DNA of 64,000 nt from Bordetella parapertussis (GCA_945861305.1 CAMATW010000008.1:1-64000); one strand, 5' to 3'; numbered from the stretch's first letter, positions 43,179 through 51,910 are shown. Made by a program: numbers and translations. The notes: generated from the letters alone by a model not told the origin.

Positions 43179-43844
43179 ATGGAACAAAGCAAGCTCACCG
43201 CAAGGCAACAACAAATTCTTTCCTTGATCGAAGCAGCCATTCGCCAAACAGGTGCGCCGCCCACTCGTGCAGAAATTGCCAAAGAGCTCGGTTTCAAGTC
43301 AGCCAACGCTGCAGAAGAGCATTTACAAGCTTTGGCACGCAAGGGATACATACAACTTGTCAGCGGAACCTCTCGCGGGATCCGGTTAAAAAACCCAGAC
43401 TACGCCAGACCCCTCGAGTCATCCCGTACGCCATATTCTTTGTCACTCCCTGGGTTAGGGCAACTGATGTTGCCCTTGGTGGGCAGAGTTGCAGCGGGTT
43501 CTCCCATCTTGGCACAAGAGCACATCGAACAAAGTTATGCAGTCCAAGATTCTTTGTTTTCACAAACACCCGACTACTTGCTCAAAGTCCGAGGCCTGTC
43601 CATGCGTGACATTGGCATTCTGGATGGTGACTTGCTCGCCGTCAAATCCACCTCTGATGCTCGAAACGGTCAAATCGTGGTGGCTAGGCTTGGCGAAGAA
43701 GTCACCGTCAAACGTTTCGAAAAAAATATCGCTGGCATCCATCTGCACCCTGAGAACCCCGATTTTTCAACCATCCACGTCAGCCCAAGCGACAACTTTC
43801 AGATTGAAGGTCTGGCCGTTGGTCTGATTCGTCACCAGTTTTAA
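43179..43844 (+). CDS. lexA: SOS response repressor LexA
   Basis: Represses DNA-damage genes and cleaves itself when RecA filaments form. It has 221 residues. The N-terminal winged helix-turn-helix (1-70) includes [23 protein letters not shown]. The cleavage site is Ala106-Gly107 in GRVAAGSP; the catalytic pair is Ser141 (VRGLSMRD, where GMSM is more common) and Lys178 (VTVKRF), 37 residues apart as in E. coli. TAGGAG lies 5 nt upstream of ATG. The gene has two LexA boxes upstream and a 90-residue gene 18 nt downstream. Confidence 0.97.
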   Translation: MEQSKLTARQQQILSLIEAAIRQTGAPPTRAEIAKELGFKSANAAEEHLQALARKGYIQLVSGTSRGIRLKNPDYARPLESSRTPYSLSLPGLGQLMLPLVGRVAAGSPILAQEHIEQSYAVQDSLFSQTPDYLLKVRGLSMRDIGILDGDLLAVKSTSDARNGQIVVARLGEEVTVKRFEKNIAGIHLHPENPDFSTIHVSPSDNFQIEGLAVGLIRHQF

Positions 43845-43862
43845 CCCCCATTGGAGCCCTCT

Positions 43863-44135
43863 ATGAACCTCGCACTCATTACCTCGCAGCAATTCTTCCA
43901 ACGCATCGATGCAGCATACAAAGCACTTTGGCCTGCCAACGACCCCCATATGGCGGCCCCTGTCGCTATTTCTGCGCCTCTGGCCTCCAAGCCTTTGCGT
44001 GTCGTTCGGGTGGCTGAAGACGGCCATGCATCACCCAGCAGCGCTGGGCGCATGGTCATGTCGGGTCGAATGGCCGATATTTGCGCCGAGCTTGATCGCT
44101 TGGTGCACCTTGAAGCGAGCAAGTCACTTCGCTGA
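43863..44135 (+). CDS. Conserved hypothetical protein co-transcribed with lexA
   Basis: A 90-residue soluble protein without signal or membrane segments. I do not recognise a named family; the C-terminal part (LRVVRVAEDGH, GRMVMSGRMADICAELDRL) reads like a conserved Burkholderiales motif. The ATG at 43863 follows TTGGAG by 7 nt. Being 18 nt after lexA with no terminator between, it is probably part of the LexA-controlled transcript. In several bacteria the gene after lexA is a division inhibitor (sulA), but no SulA motif is visible here. Confidence 0.75.
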   Translation: MNLALITSQQFFQRIDAAYKALWPANDPHMAAPVAISAPLASKPLRVVRVAEDGHASPSSAGRMVMSGRMADICAELDRLVHLEASKSLR

Positions 44136-44141
44136 AAAGCT

Positions 44142-44804
44142 TCAGGTTTTCTTGGCTGTCAGGCTGGCCATCAAGGCTGCGTTTTCTTTTCGATCAGCCA
44201 GCACTTTTTGCATATGGGGGCTTTCAGCCATTTTTTGACTATAGGCTTTGACAGGCAAATCAGTCAGTAAATCTTCTCCGAGCACCAATTTGCAGGCATT
44301 GACAGCAATGGGCAAATGAAAAGCTGCGGCACAATCAGCCAAAGTCATGCTGTCGCCTGCCACATAAGGTGAAAATTTAGCCAATTTAGCAAAACCTGCA
44401 ACGCCTTTGCTCAAATTTTTACGAACCCGCTCTTTGGTGCCCTCGCTCACCTGACCACCAAAAAAGGCTTGGGCGTAAAGCTCTCTAGCGACCAACTCGA
44501 TGTGCAACTCCAAATACACAATCAGTTCCCGAGCTTTGGCTGCTTGCATCGGGTCTGAGGGAAGCAATGGGTGATGTGGATAGGCTTGCTCAATATATTC
44601 AGCAATCACCATGGACTCCGTCAAGCAACCATGTGGAGTCTCTAAAAAAGGTACCTTGCCCATGGCAGAGCGGCCCATCAGTTTTGGATGGCTGTTGCTG
44701 ACCCAGACCAACTCTTCTTCAAATGCAATGCCTTTTTCAAGCAATTGGAGTTTGATTTTGTTGTAATAGTTGCTGACTGAAAAGCCACACAATTTTAACG
44801 ACAT
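44142..44804 (-). CDS. Glutathione S-transferase family protein
   Basis: A 220-residue protein with an N-terminal thioredoxin-like domain (1-78; KLCGFSVSNYYNKIKLQLLEKGIAFEEELV, then GKVPFLETPHGCLTESMVIAEYIEQAY, where the VPFLET and ES residues bind glutathione) and a C-terminal all-helical domain (85-215, YVAGDSMTLADCAAAFHLPIA). Ser9 or Ser11 may be the active residue. The substrate is unknown. It is convergent with the lexA-linked hypothetical gene (6-nt gap) and divergent from the 3-hydroxyacyl-CoA dehydrogenase gene. Confidence 0.88.
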   Translation of the reverse strand: MSLKLCGFSVSNYYNKIKLQLLEKGIAFEEELVWVSNSHPKLMGRSAMGKVPFLETPHGCLTESMVIAEYIEQAYPHHPLLPSDPMQAAKARELIVYLELHIELVARELYAQAFFGGQVSEGTKERVRKNLSKGVAGFAKLAKFSPYVAGDSMTLADCAAAFHLPIAVNACKLVLGEDLLTDLPVKAYSQKMAESPHMQKVLADRKENAALMASLTAKKT

Positions 44805-44915
44805 GAATATTCCTTAGTAAGACAAGATCGAGGCATTCTGTCACAGCGCCCCAGACCCCTAACGATTGAAAGTCACGTAAACGGTCTAAAGTGTTGGCAG
44901 AGATAATGGTAAGTT

Positions 44916-46436
44916 ATGAATTCTTTATTTCCAAACGTTGGTGTTTGCGGAACAGGCGCAATGGGTCAAGGCATTGCTCAAATGTCTGCGCAAGCGGGTA
45001 GCCAAGTTTTCCTGTTTGACGCTGCAACAGAGCGCGCCTTACAGGCTCAACAAGCCATTGCCGCGCAATGGCAAAAAATGCTCGACAAGCAGCGTATCTC
45101 TCCAGATCAGTACCAAGCCTATCTTGCATCTTTGAAAACCGTTGACAGTTTGCAAGCCTTATCAGTCTGTGATTTGGTGGTCGAAGCCATTGTTGAAAAC
45201 GCTCAGGTCAAAAAAGCCTTGTTTGCGCAACTCTGCGAAGTGCTCTCAGGCGACGCGGTTTTGGCCAGCAACACCTCTTCTTTGTCTATCACCGCCTTGG
45301 CTGCGGGCTTAAAGCGCCCTGATCGCTTTGCAGGCTTGCACTTTTTCAATCCTGTGCCACTGATGAAAGTGGTGGAAGTCGTGCCTGGGCTGGCTACTGC
45401 TCCTGCAGTTTGTAAAAAATTGAAAGCCTATGTGCTAACAATGGGTCACCAAGTGGTGTTAGCGCAAGACACGCCTGGCTTCATCGTCAACCATGCGGGG
45501 CGCGGTTATGGTACCGAGGCTTTGCGCATCGTCAGCGAAGGCGTGGCTGACTTTGCCACCATCGATCGAATCCTGCGTGACCAAGTGGGTTTCAAGCTCG
45601 GCCCCTTTGAATTGATGGACTTGACGGCCTTGGATGTCTCGCACCCGGTCATGGAGTCCATCTACCACCAGTATTTTGAAGAGCCACGCTACCGACCCAG
45701 CGTCATTACCGCGCAGCGTTTGGCGGGGGGATGGTTAGGTCGAAAAACCGGTCAAGGTTTTTACAGCTATGAGCAAGGCAAGGCGCAAATTCCCTCTGAA
45801 CAAACAACACCATCAAGTACCCTAAAACCGCCAGTGTGGGTGTCTGCCCGTGCGGCACGCCGTGCAGAGTTGCTGCAACTCCTTAAAAACCTAGGCGCGA
45901 CCATTGAAACCGGTGCAGCGCCTTCTAACCAAGCCCTGTGTTGGGTGGCGCCTTTGGGGTTTGATGTCACCACCTGTGCCATCGTGGAGCGCTTGGACCC
46001 CGCGCGAACCTTGGGCATTGACATGTTGATGCCAGACGATGCCACCCAAAGGCGTGTGCTGGCCACCAACCCAGCAACCCGCACTGATATCCGCGACGCT
46101 GCCCATGCACTCATGGCCTCAGACGGTAAAGCGGTAAGCGTTATTCAAGACAGCGGAGGTTTTGTCACCCAACGCGTGGTGGCCACCATCGTTAACATCG
46201 CAAGCGATATGTGCCAACAAGGCATTTGCAGCCCTGCCGACTTGGATACCGCTGTCACGCTGGGTCTTGGCTACCCCTTGGGCCCCTTGGCCTTGGGCGA
46301 CAGGCTTGGCGCAGACAACTTGCTTGAAGTGCTGTTCAACCTGCAAACTGTTTATGGCGACCCGCGTTACCGTCCTAGTCCTTGGCTGCGCCGACGTGGC
46401 GCACTGGGTTTAAGCTTGAGCCATCTTTCGATTTAA
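44916..46436 (+). CDS. 3-hydroxyacyl-CoA dehydrogenase, PaaH/PaaC-like
   Basis: NAD-dependent oxidation of 3-hydroxyacyl-CoA to 3-ketoacyl-CoA. At 506 residues it is the long form with duplicated C-terminal domains seen in PaaH (E. coli) and PaaC. The N-terminal Rossmann fold has VGVCGTGAMGQGIAQM. Catalytic motifs include LASNTSSLSITALA and GLHFFNPVPLMKVVEV (His of the HFFNP motif), then DTPGFIVNHAGRGYGTEAL and GPFELMDL. A second 3HCDH domain with DSGGFVTQRVVATIVNIA and LGLGYPLGPLALGDRLG follows. The next gene starts 3 nt after its stop. No other paa genes are in the window, so a general beta-oxidation role is also possible. Confidence 0.9.
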   Translation: MNSLFPNVGVCGTGAMGQGIAQMSAQAGSQVFLFDAATERALQAQQAIAAQWQKMLDKQRISPDQYQAYLASLKTVDSLQALSVCDLVVEAIVENAQVKKALFAQLCEVLSGDAVLASNTSSLSITALAAGLKRPDRFAGLHFFNPVPLMKVVEVVPGLATAPAVCKKLKAYVLTMGHQVVLAQDTPGFIVNHAGRGYGTEALRIVSEGVADFATIDRILRDQVGFKLGPFELMDLTALDVSHPVMESIYHQYFEEPRYRPSVITAQRLAGGWLGRKTGQGFYSYEQGKAQIPSEQTTPSSTLKPPVWVSARAARRAELLQLLKNLGATIETGAAPSNQALCWVAPLGFDVTTCAIVERLDPARTLGIDMLMPDDATQRRVLATNPATRTDIRDAAHALMASDGKAVSVIQDSGGFVTQRVVATIVNIASDMCQQGICSPADLDTAVTLGLGYPLGPLALGDRLGADNLLEVLFNLQTVYGDPRYRPSPWLRRRGALGLSLSHLSI

Positions 46437-46439
46437 ACC

Positions 46440-47222
46440 ATGACAGCACAACTCAAAAGCCACAGCCAAGGACAAACCTTGGTCTTGACCGTCTCCAACC
46501 CGGAGCACCGCAATGCTTTGGACCCCGCCATGTACAGCGCTGGCGTTGAAGCTTTGAACGTGGCGGAAACCAACCCCGATGTGCGAAGCGTCATCTTGAC
46601 TGGCGAGGGCAAGCACTTTTGTGCTGGCGGTAACTTGAACCGGATCTTGAATAACCGCAATGCCCCGCCAGCAGAACAAGCCGCAGGCATTGACGCTTTG
46701 CACAGCTGGATAGAAGCCATAAGAACCTTTCCCAAACCCGTCATCGCAGCGGTGGAAGGTGCGGCAGCGGGCGCTGGTTTCTCCTTGGTCTTGGCGTGTG
46801 ACCTGGTGGTGGCCTCGACTGAAAGCTTGTTTGTCATGGCCTACAGCTCAGTGGGCTTGTCTCCTGACGGCGGTGGTAGCTGGTTTTTAAGCCGCGCCTT
46901 GCCAAGGGCCTTGGTCAATCAATTAATGTTGTTAGGAGAGCGCATTCCTGCACAACGTCTGGCAGATGCCGGACTGATCAACCACATTGCACCTGCAGGT
47001 GAGGCCTTGACCCAAGCCTTGGCCTTGGCTGAAAAACTTAACCATCGTGCACCGAACGCCTTGGCAAGCATCAAAGAATTGACAGAAGCTGCGTACAGTC
47101 AAGATATCTTTGCCCACATGCACACCGAAAAGCAGCATTTTTTGAAAAACCTCAACCATGTCAATTCTGGCATCGGGATTCAAGCGTTTTTGGACAAACA
47201 AACACCTCACTACAAACCCTAG
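46440..47222 (+). CDS. Enoyl-CoA hydratase/isomerase, PaaG-like isomerase type
   Basis: A 260-residue crotonase-fold enzyme. The oxyanion-hole motifs are CAGGNL (61-66) and GAAAGAGFS (107-115). The two glutamates used by true hydratases are missing: the GGGxE position is GAGFS, and the second position is in FVMAYSSVGLSPDGGG. Asp143 in SPDGGG matches the single catalytic aspartate of PaaG and of delta3,delta2-enoyl-CoA isomerases, as does FVMAYSSVGL. I therefore call it an isomerase rather than a hydratase. Substrates could be unsaturated acyl-CoA or an oxepin/epoxy-CoA. It pairs with the preceding PaaH-like dehydrogenase. Confidence 0.85.
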   Translation: MTAQLKSHSQGQTLVLTVSNPEHRNALDPAMYSAGVEALNVAETNPDVRSVILTGEGKHFCAGGNLNRILNNRNAPPAEQAAGIDALHSWIEAIRTFPKPVIAAVEGAAAGAGFSLVLACDLVVASTESLFVMAYSSVGLSPDGGGSWFLSRALPRALVNQLMLLGERIPAQRLADAGLINHIAPAGEALTQALALAEKLNHRAPNALASIKELTEAAYSQDIFAHMHTEKQHFLKNLNHVNSGIGIQAFLDKQTPHYKP

Positions 47223-47286
47223 CGTTGTCGCTGGCGGGTCCCGTCGGCGACAAATTTCTCCCACTCGGTCACCGAAAAGACAGTCC

Positions 47287-48003
47287 ATGGACGACCCTAT
47301 CCTTACCATTGAGGAACGCGAGGCTATCAACACCGGTCGTTGGTTTTCCTCTCTTTCACCCTCACTCAGACACGACATTCTTCGATGCGCTTATGTCAAA
47401 CGACTCAAAGATGGCGATTTGATCTCCGCACGTGGCGACCCGCCCGAGGAGTGGATGGCCTGCGCCAAGGGCGCAGTAAGGGTCAGCAGCACCTCGCTGT
47501 CGGGCAAACAAATCACCTTCACCTATGTGGAGCCAGGAATTTGGTTTGGCGATGTGGCCATCTTGGATGGAGACACACGAACCCACGATGTATATGCCCA
47601 CGGAGAAACCAGCATTTTGTGTGTGGCCAAAGCCGATTTTCAGAAAATATTGGCCACTCACGTAGAGCTTTACGACGCCATGTTGCGACTTCAAGCCAGG
47701 CGTATTCGGCAACTGTTTGGCTTGGTCGAGGACCTCAACACCCTCCCCCTGCGCTCACGTTTGGCCAAACAACTGCTGCATCTGGCTCGCAGTTATGGGG
47801 TTCCTTCGCTTCACCACGGCAACGAGACGCGTATCGGCTTGCATTTGGCACAAGAAGAGTTAGCGCAACTGCTGGGTGCGTCGCGCCAACGGGTGAACCA
47901 AGAATTGAAGGCCATGGAGCGCGACGAGATATTGCGCATAGAGCCAGGTGGCTTGGTGGTGCGCGACCGCGAAGCCTTGTTGCGCATCAGTGCCTCGGAG
48001 TAA
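47287..48003 (+). CDS. Crp/Fnr family transcriptional regulator
   Basis: A 238-residue regulator. The ATG at 47287 gives MDDPILTIEEREAINTGRWFSSLSPSLRHDIL; an upstream in-frame start would overlap the preceding gene. The N-terminal effector domain (about 25-140, LKDGDLISARGDPPEEWMACAKGAVRVSS, VEPGIWFGDVAILDG) has the cyclic-nucleotide-binding fold, although the typical cAMP pocket RTA(S/T) is not seen, so the ligand is unknown. The C-terminal winged helix (165-230) has LAQEELAQLLGASRQRVNQELKAME. No iron-sulfur cysteines of FNR type are present. It lies inside the acyl-CoA cluster and may control it. Confidence 0.88.
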   Translation: MDDPILTIEEREAINTGRWFSSLSPSLRHDILRCAYVKRLKDGDLISARGDPPEEWMACAKGAVRVSSTSLSGKQITFTYVEPGIWFGDVAILDGDTRTHDVYAHGETSILCVAKADFQKILATHVELYDAMLRLQARRIRQLFGLVEDLNTLPLRSRLAKQLLHLARSYGVPSLHHGNETRIGLHLAQEELAQLLGASRQRVNQELKAMERDEILRIEPGGLVVRDREALLRISASE

Positions 48004-48007
48004 AGCC

Positions 48008-49096
48008 ATGAGCGCATTTGACAATTTTGTGGGAACCCGTGAGGTCAGCGATGCCCACCGCTTCGACACCCAAGCGCTGACGCTGTGGTTGCAAGCCCAT
48101 ATGCCGGGTTTTTCTGGCCCTTTGGAAGTAGAGATGTTCAAAGGTGGACAGTCCAATCCCACTTACAAACTCAATACTCCCAGCAAAAGCTATGTCATGC
48201 GTGCCAAGCCTGGGCCTGTGGCCAAGTTGCTGCCCTCGGCCCACGCGATTGAACGCGAGTACGCGGTGATGAGCGGCTTACACGGTACCGGCGTGCCTGT
48301 CGCACAAATGCATGTGCTCTGCGACGACGAGTCGGTCATCGGTCGTGCTTTTTACGTCATGGAGTTTGTGCAAGGTCGCGTCTTGTGGGACCAAGCATTA
48401 CCCGGCATGACTGCGCCAGAGCGCCACGAGGTTTACTTGGAAATGAACCGCGTCATCGCCGCTTTGCATGCGGTAGACCACGTCGCCCAAGGGCTGGACA
48501 GTTTTGGCAAGCCAGGCAACTACTTTGACCGCCAAATTGGCCGCTGGAGCAAGCAGTACATCGCGTCAGTCACCCAGCCCATCCCTGAGATGGATAAGTT
48601 AATGGAATGGCTGCCTGCCCATATGCCTGTCAGCGCTCGTGCCGACCATACCTGCATCGTGCATGGCGATTTCCGTTTGGACAACCTCATCTTCCACCCC
48701 ACCGAGCCCAAGGTCTTGGCGGTGCTCGATTGGGAGTTGTCCACGCTTGGCCACCCCTTGGCAGACTTCAGCTACCACTGCATGTCTTGGCACATCCCAC
48801 CAGGCAGTTTCCGAGGCATTGGTGGCTTGGACCACGCTGCCTTGGGCATCCCACTGCAAGACGAGTACATCGAACTGTATTGCCAGCGCAGTGGCTTAAC
48901 CACGCTTGAAGCCCTCAAGCCGGATTGGAATTTCTATCTCGCCTACAACATGTTCCGAATCGCTGCCATCTTGCAAGGCATTGCCAAGCGGGTGGAAGAC
49001 GGCACGGCGTCGAGCGAACAGGCCAAGGCCTCGGGTGCAGGCGCACGACCCATGGCTGAGTTGGCTTGGTTGTTTGCCCAACGCAGCGATTCTTGA
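48008..49096 (+). CDS. APH-like phosphotransferase, ACAD10/ACAD11 kinase-domain type
   Basis: A 362-residue kinase-like protein; the ATG at 48008 is 4 nt after the regulator stop. It has a P-loop-like GGQSNPTYKL (46-55), the ion-pair Lys in SYVMRAKPGP, the catalytic HGDFRLDN (219-226, Asp221) and the metal-binding LDWELSTLGHPLADFSY (Asp241). This is the group found as the N-terminal domain of mammalian ACAD10 and ACAD11 and as bacterial LvaA-like proteins, which phosphorylate the hydroxyl of 4-hydroxyacyl-CoA. The acyl-CoA dehydrogenase gene follows 34 nt later, giving the two halves of ACAD11 as separate genes. It is not an antibiotic kinase by context. Confidence 0.85.
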   Translation: MSAFDNFVGTREVSDAHRFDTQALTLWLQAHMPGFSGPLEVEMFKGGQSNPTYKLNTPSKSYVMRAKPGPVAKLLPSAHAIEREYAVMSGLHGTGVPVAQMHVLCDDESVIGRAFYVMEFVQGRVLWDQALPGMTAPERHEVYLEMNRVIAALHAVDHVAQGLDSFGKPGNYFDRQIGRWSKQYIASVTQPIPEMDKLMEWLPAHMPVSARADHTCIVHGDFRLDNLIFHPTEPKVLAVLDWELSTLGHPLADFSYHCMSWHIPPGSFRGIGGLDHAALGIPLQDEYIELYCQRSGLTTLEALKPDWNFYLAYNMFRIAAILQGIAKRVEDGTASSEQAKASGAGARPMAELAWLFAQRSDS

Positions 49097-49130
49097 TTTT
49101 TGACACCCATTAAACCAACGGAGACTCCTG

Positions 49131-50393
49131 ATGAATTTCGACTACACCGACAAAGTCAAAAACATGCAAGCGCGTTTACTCGCCTTCATGGAAGAGCACA
49201 TTTACCCTAACGAGGCTCGCTTTTTTGCTGAAATTGCCGCCAACCGTGCCGCTGGCAATGCATGGATTCCCACCAAAATAGTGGAAGAACTCAAACCTTT
49301 GGCTCGCAAAGCCGGTTTGTGGAACTTGTTTTTGCCCCATTCCAAGCGTGCACCCGAGGGTTTGAGCAACTTGGAATATGCACCGATGTGCGAAATCATG
49401 GGTCGTGTACCTTTTGCCGCCGAGGTGTTCAACTGCTCAGCGCCTGACACCGGCAACATGGAAACCTTTGAGCGCTATGCCAGCGAGTCGCTGAAAGACC
49501 AATGGCTAGAGCCTTTGCTGCGCGGCGAGATTCGTTCTGCTTTCTTGATGACTGAGCCTGATGTCGCGTCTTCAGACGCCACCAACATCCAGTGCAGCAT
49601 CCGCCGCGAAGGCGACCATTACGTCATCAATGGCCGCAAATGGTGGTCATCGGGTGCGGGCGACCCCCGTTGTCAGGTTTATATCGTCATGGGCAAAACC
49701 GATGCTGATGCCCCTCGCCACTCCCAGCAAAGCATGATCGTGGTGCCCGCCAATTCACCTGGCGTGGAAATTTTGCGCGCCTTGTCCGTGTTTGGTTACG
49801 ACGATGCGCCCCATGGTCACATGGAAGTGCTGCTGAAAAATGTCCGAGTGCCTGTGGGCAATTTGTTGCTGGGCGAAGGCCGCGGCTTCGAGATCGCCCA
49901 AGGCCGCTTAGGCCCTGGCCGCATTCACCACTGTATGCGCACCATTGGCTGCGCCGAGCGTGCCTTAGAGTTAATGTGCAAACGCCTCAATAGCCGTACC
50001 GCTTTTGGCAAACTCATTTCCGCCCAAGGCGTGTGGCACGAGCGCATTGCTGAATCTCGCATCATGATCGAGCAGGCCCGTCTGCTGACCCTCAAGGCTG
50101 CCTACATGATGGACACCGTGGGCAACAAGATCGCCAAAACCGAAATCGCCATGATCAAGGTGATTGCGCCTGTGATGGCCACCCAAATCATCGATTGGGC
50201 GATTCAAGCCCATGGCGGAGGCGGCGTAAGCGACGATTTCCCCTTGGCCTATGCCTACGCCCATCAACGAACACTGCGCTTGGCCGACGGCCCCGACGAG
50301 GTGCACCGCAACTCGATTGCCAAGCTGGAATTGGCTCGCCACATCGCCACTTTTCCGCAAGAAGTGGAAATGCCTGTTACCCGCGGCTCCTAA
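49131..50393 (+). CDS. Acyl-CoA dehydrogenase, ACAD11-like
   Basis: A 420-residue FAD-dependent enzyme. Visible motifs: [40 protein letters not shown] (FAD and substrate), [88 protein letters not shown]. At the place where the catalytic glutamate of medium-chain enzymes stands (YEGT), this protein has Asp386 (ADGPDEVH), a feature I associate with the ACAD10/11 group. With the kinase just upstream it probably converts a phosphorylated 4-hydroxyacyl-CoA; straight acyl-CoA oxidation is the alternative. GGAG precedes the ATG. Confidence 0.88.
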   Translation: MNFDYTDKVKNMQARLLAFMEEHIYPNEARFFAEIAANRAAGNAWIPTKIVEELKPLARKAGLWNLFLPHSKRAPEGLSNLEYAPMCEIMGRVPFAAEVFNCSAPDTGNMETFERYASESLKDQWLEPLLRGEIRSAFLMTEPDVASSDATNIQCSIRREGDHYVINGRKWWSSGAGDPRCQVYIVMGKTDADAPRHSQQSMIVVPANSPGVEILRALSVFGYDDAPHGHMEVLLKNVRVPVGNLLLGEGRGFEIAQGRLGPGRIHHCMRTIGCAERALELMCKRLNSRTAFGKLISAQGVWHERIAESRIMIEQARLLTLKAAYMMDTVGNKIAKTEIAMIKVIAPVMATQIIDWAIQAHGGGGVSDDFPLAYAYAHQRTLRLADGPDEVHRNSIAKLELARHIATFPQEVEMPVTRGS

Positions 50394-50414
50394 CTTCACA
50401 CAAGGCAACACCCC

Positions 50415-51122
50415 ATGATCGATGTCTATACATGGCCCACACCCAATGGTCACAAAGTCCATGTCATGCTTGAAGAGTGTGGCTTTGAATTGGGCCGCGA
50501 CTGGTTGGCGCACCCTATTCACATCGGTCAGGGTGAGCAGTTCACGCCCGAGTTTTTGACCATCAGCCCGAACAACAAGATTCCTGCTTTGGTGGATCCT
50601 AAAGGACCAGACGGCAAGCCCATCAGCTTGTTCGAGTCGGGCGCTATTTTGGTGTATTTGGCTGCGAAAACAGGCAAATTCATGCCCGTCAGCGATCGCG
50701 CCAAGTACGAAGTACTGCAATGGCTGATGTTCCAAATGGGTGGCGTGGGTCCCATGTTGGGCCAAGCCCATCACTTTCGCATTTACGCCCCCGAAAAAGT
50801 GCCCTACGGTATTGAGCGCTACACCAATGAAGCGCTGCGTTTGTATGGTGTGATGGACCGACAGTTGGCGCATCACCCTTATATTGCTGGCAAAACCTAC
50901 AGCATCGCTGACATCGCCATTTTTCCTTGGCTGCGCAGCTGGTCGAATCAAGGCATCGATTGGGCTGATTACCCTCGCCTAAAGGAATGGTTTGATACCG
51001 TGGGCGCTCGTCCTGCGGTGCAACGCGGCTGTGCGGTATTGGCCGATTTGCGCAAGCCTTTGCAAGACGACAAAAAAGCCATGGAAACGCTGTTTGGCAA
51101 GACCCAATACGAGAAGCGCTGA
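50415..51122 (+). CDS. Glutathione S-transferase family protein, YfcG/YghU-like
   Basis: A 235-residue protein. The N-terminal domain has MIDVYTWPTPNGHKVHVMLEECG, SPNNKIPALVDP and LFESGAILVYLAAKTGKF (glutathione site), and the helical domain has FRIYAPEKVPYGIERYTNEALRLYGVMDRQL and YIAGKTYSIADIAIFPWLRSW. These match the Nu-class YfcG/YghU proteins, which act as glutathione-dependent disulfide reductases. The gene follows the acyl-CoA dehydrogenase by 21 nt. Its link to the acyl-CoA genes is only by position. Confidence 0.88.
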   Translation: MIDVYTWPTPNGHKVHVMLEECGFELGRDWLAHPIHIGQGEQFTPEFLTISPNNKIPALVDPKGPDGKPISLFESGAILVYLAAKTGKFMPVSDRAKYEVLQWLMFQMGGVGPMLGQAHHFRIYAPEKVPYGIERYTNEALRLYGVMDRQLAHHPYIAGKTYSIADIAIFPWLRSWSNQGIDWADYPRLKEWFDTVGARPAVQRGCAVLADLRKPLQDDKKAMETLFGKTQYEKR

Positions 51123-51175
51123 GCAAATGGGAGAGAGTTGATAATAGCGATCAACTCCGCAATAGCTGTTTGACC

Positions 51176-51868
51176 ATGCGCCCTTTTTTCTCTCCTTCCT
51201 TTGTTGCCGTGCTGGCGTTTGTATGCGTTTTGAGCGCTTGTTCGGACTCCAAGCCTGAAGCAGAACCCAAATTCAAACCCATTCCTGAAAAACGCGCAGA
51301 TGCCCAAGGTGACCCCGACACCTTTGATAGGCGGGTGCAAGCGGTGATGAATGAAGGATCGCAAAGCCAAGAAGGCCTTGCCGAAGCGCCCAAGGCCGCT
51401 AAAGCCAGGCCACCCAACTCTGGCAAAGAGCCCATGGTGCTGTTGGACAAAACCAATCGTCCCTTGGGTGAGGTGGTAAACCACAAAGACAAGATGGACT
51501 ACTACGAATGCAAAGGCATCGTTGCACCTTGGTTTCAAGAGTTGATCGTGGCGGAGATGAATTATTTCAACGAACTGGCCGATTTGCCTTTTGTGCATTC
51601 TGAGCACTGCATCGTGACCTATGGCACAGAGAAAAGTCTGACCCCTGGGCGCATTGGGGTGCAACTTTTTGAAACCCGCAAAGAGTTTGACAAATGTGTG
51701 CGTAGTGATTTCTGCCCCATATTCCGCACCGTGAACTTTGTACCCATCAACAAATCTTTAATGCGCTCGTATTTCCTCTCCAACACCAATTCCAAAGAAA
51801 TTTTCCAGCACTGTGTCACCGACACAGGCAAATGGCACCGCAATTCAACCTGCTACACCATCGATTGA
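51176..51868 (+). CDS. Lipoprotein of unknown function with six conserved cysteines (paralogue 1)
   Basis: A 230-residue protein. The ATG at 51176 gives a lipoprotein signal with lipobox LSAC (Cys22). An unstructured Pro/Lys/Ala-rich stretch (23-85) precedes a globular domain (86-230). That domain has six cysteines after the lipobox (112, 145, 174, 180, 213, 226). The gene 66 nt downstream encodes a paralogue with the same cysteine order and almost the same spacing (33, 29, 6, 33, 13 here; 33, 30, 6, 33, 13 there). Shared words: YECKGIVAPWF/FVCRGVIGEWF, KCVRSDFCP/SCILGDSCP, RSYF. I do not recognise the family. A periplasmic, disulfide-bonded role is inferred. Confidence 0.8.
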   Translation: MRPFFSPSFVAVLAFVCVLSACSDSKPEAEPKFKPIPEKRADAQGDPDTFDRRVQAVMNEGSQSQEGLAEAPKAAKARPPNSGKEPMVLLDKTNRPLGEVVNHKDKMDYYECKGIVAPWFQELIVAEMNYFNELADLPFVHSEHCIVTYGTEKSLTPGRIGVQLFETRKEFDKCVRSDFCPIFRTVNFVPINKSLMRSYFLSNTNSKEIFQHCVTDTGKWHRNSTCYTID

Positions 51869-51872
51869 TCGC

Positions 51873-51898
51873 AAAAAAGCCTCAAGACTTGGTTTTTT
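51873..51898 (+). terminator. Hairpin terminator after the six-cysteine lipoprotein gene
   Basis: AAAAAAGCC at 51873-51881 pairs with GGTTTTTT at 51891-51898 (one G-U pair), leaving loop TCAAGACTT. The stop codon is 4 nt upstream. The A/T-rich stem with its T tract fits a rho-independent terminator on the plus strand. Confidence 0.65.
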
Positions 51899-51910
51899 CG
51901 GTCGATTAAC

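Noticed and set aside
44805..44915. TTGAAA (44866-44871) with TAAAGT (44887-44892) as promoter for the acyl-CoA cluster
   Set aside because: The spacer is only 15 nt and the -10 has 4 of 6 matches; not better than chance in this gap.
48008..49096. Considered as an aminoglycoside resistance phosphotransferase
   Set aside because: The fold is shared, but the sequence type and the acyl-CoA dehydrogenase next to it point to the ACAD10/11 kinase group.
49971..50951. A 326-codon open frame on the minus strand opposite the acyl-CoA dehydrogenase and GST genes
   Set aside because: It crosses two well-supported genes and shows no motif, signal or ribosome binding site of its own.
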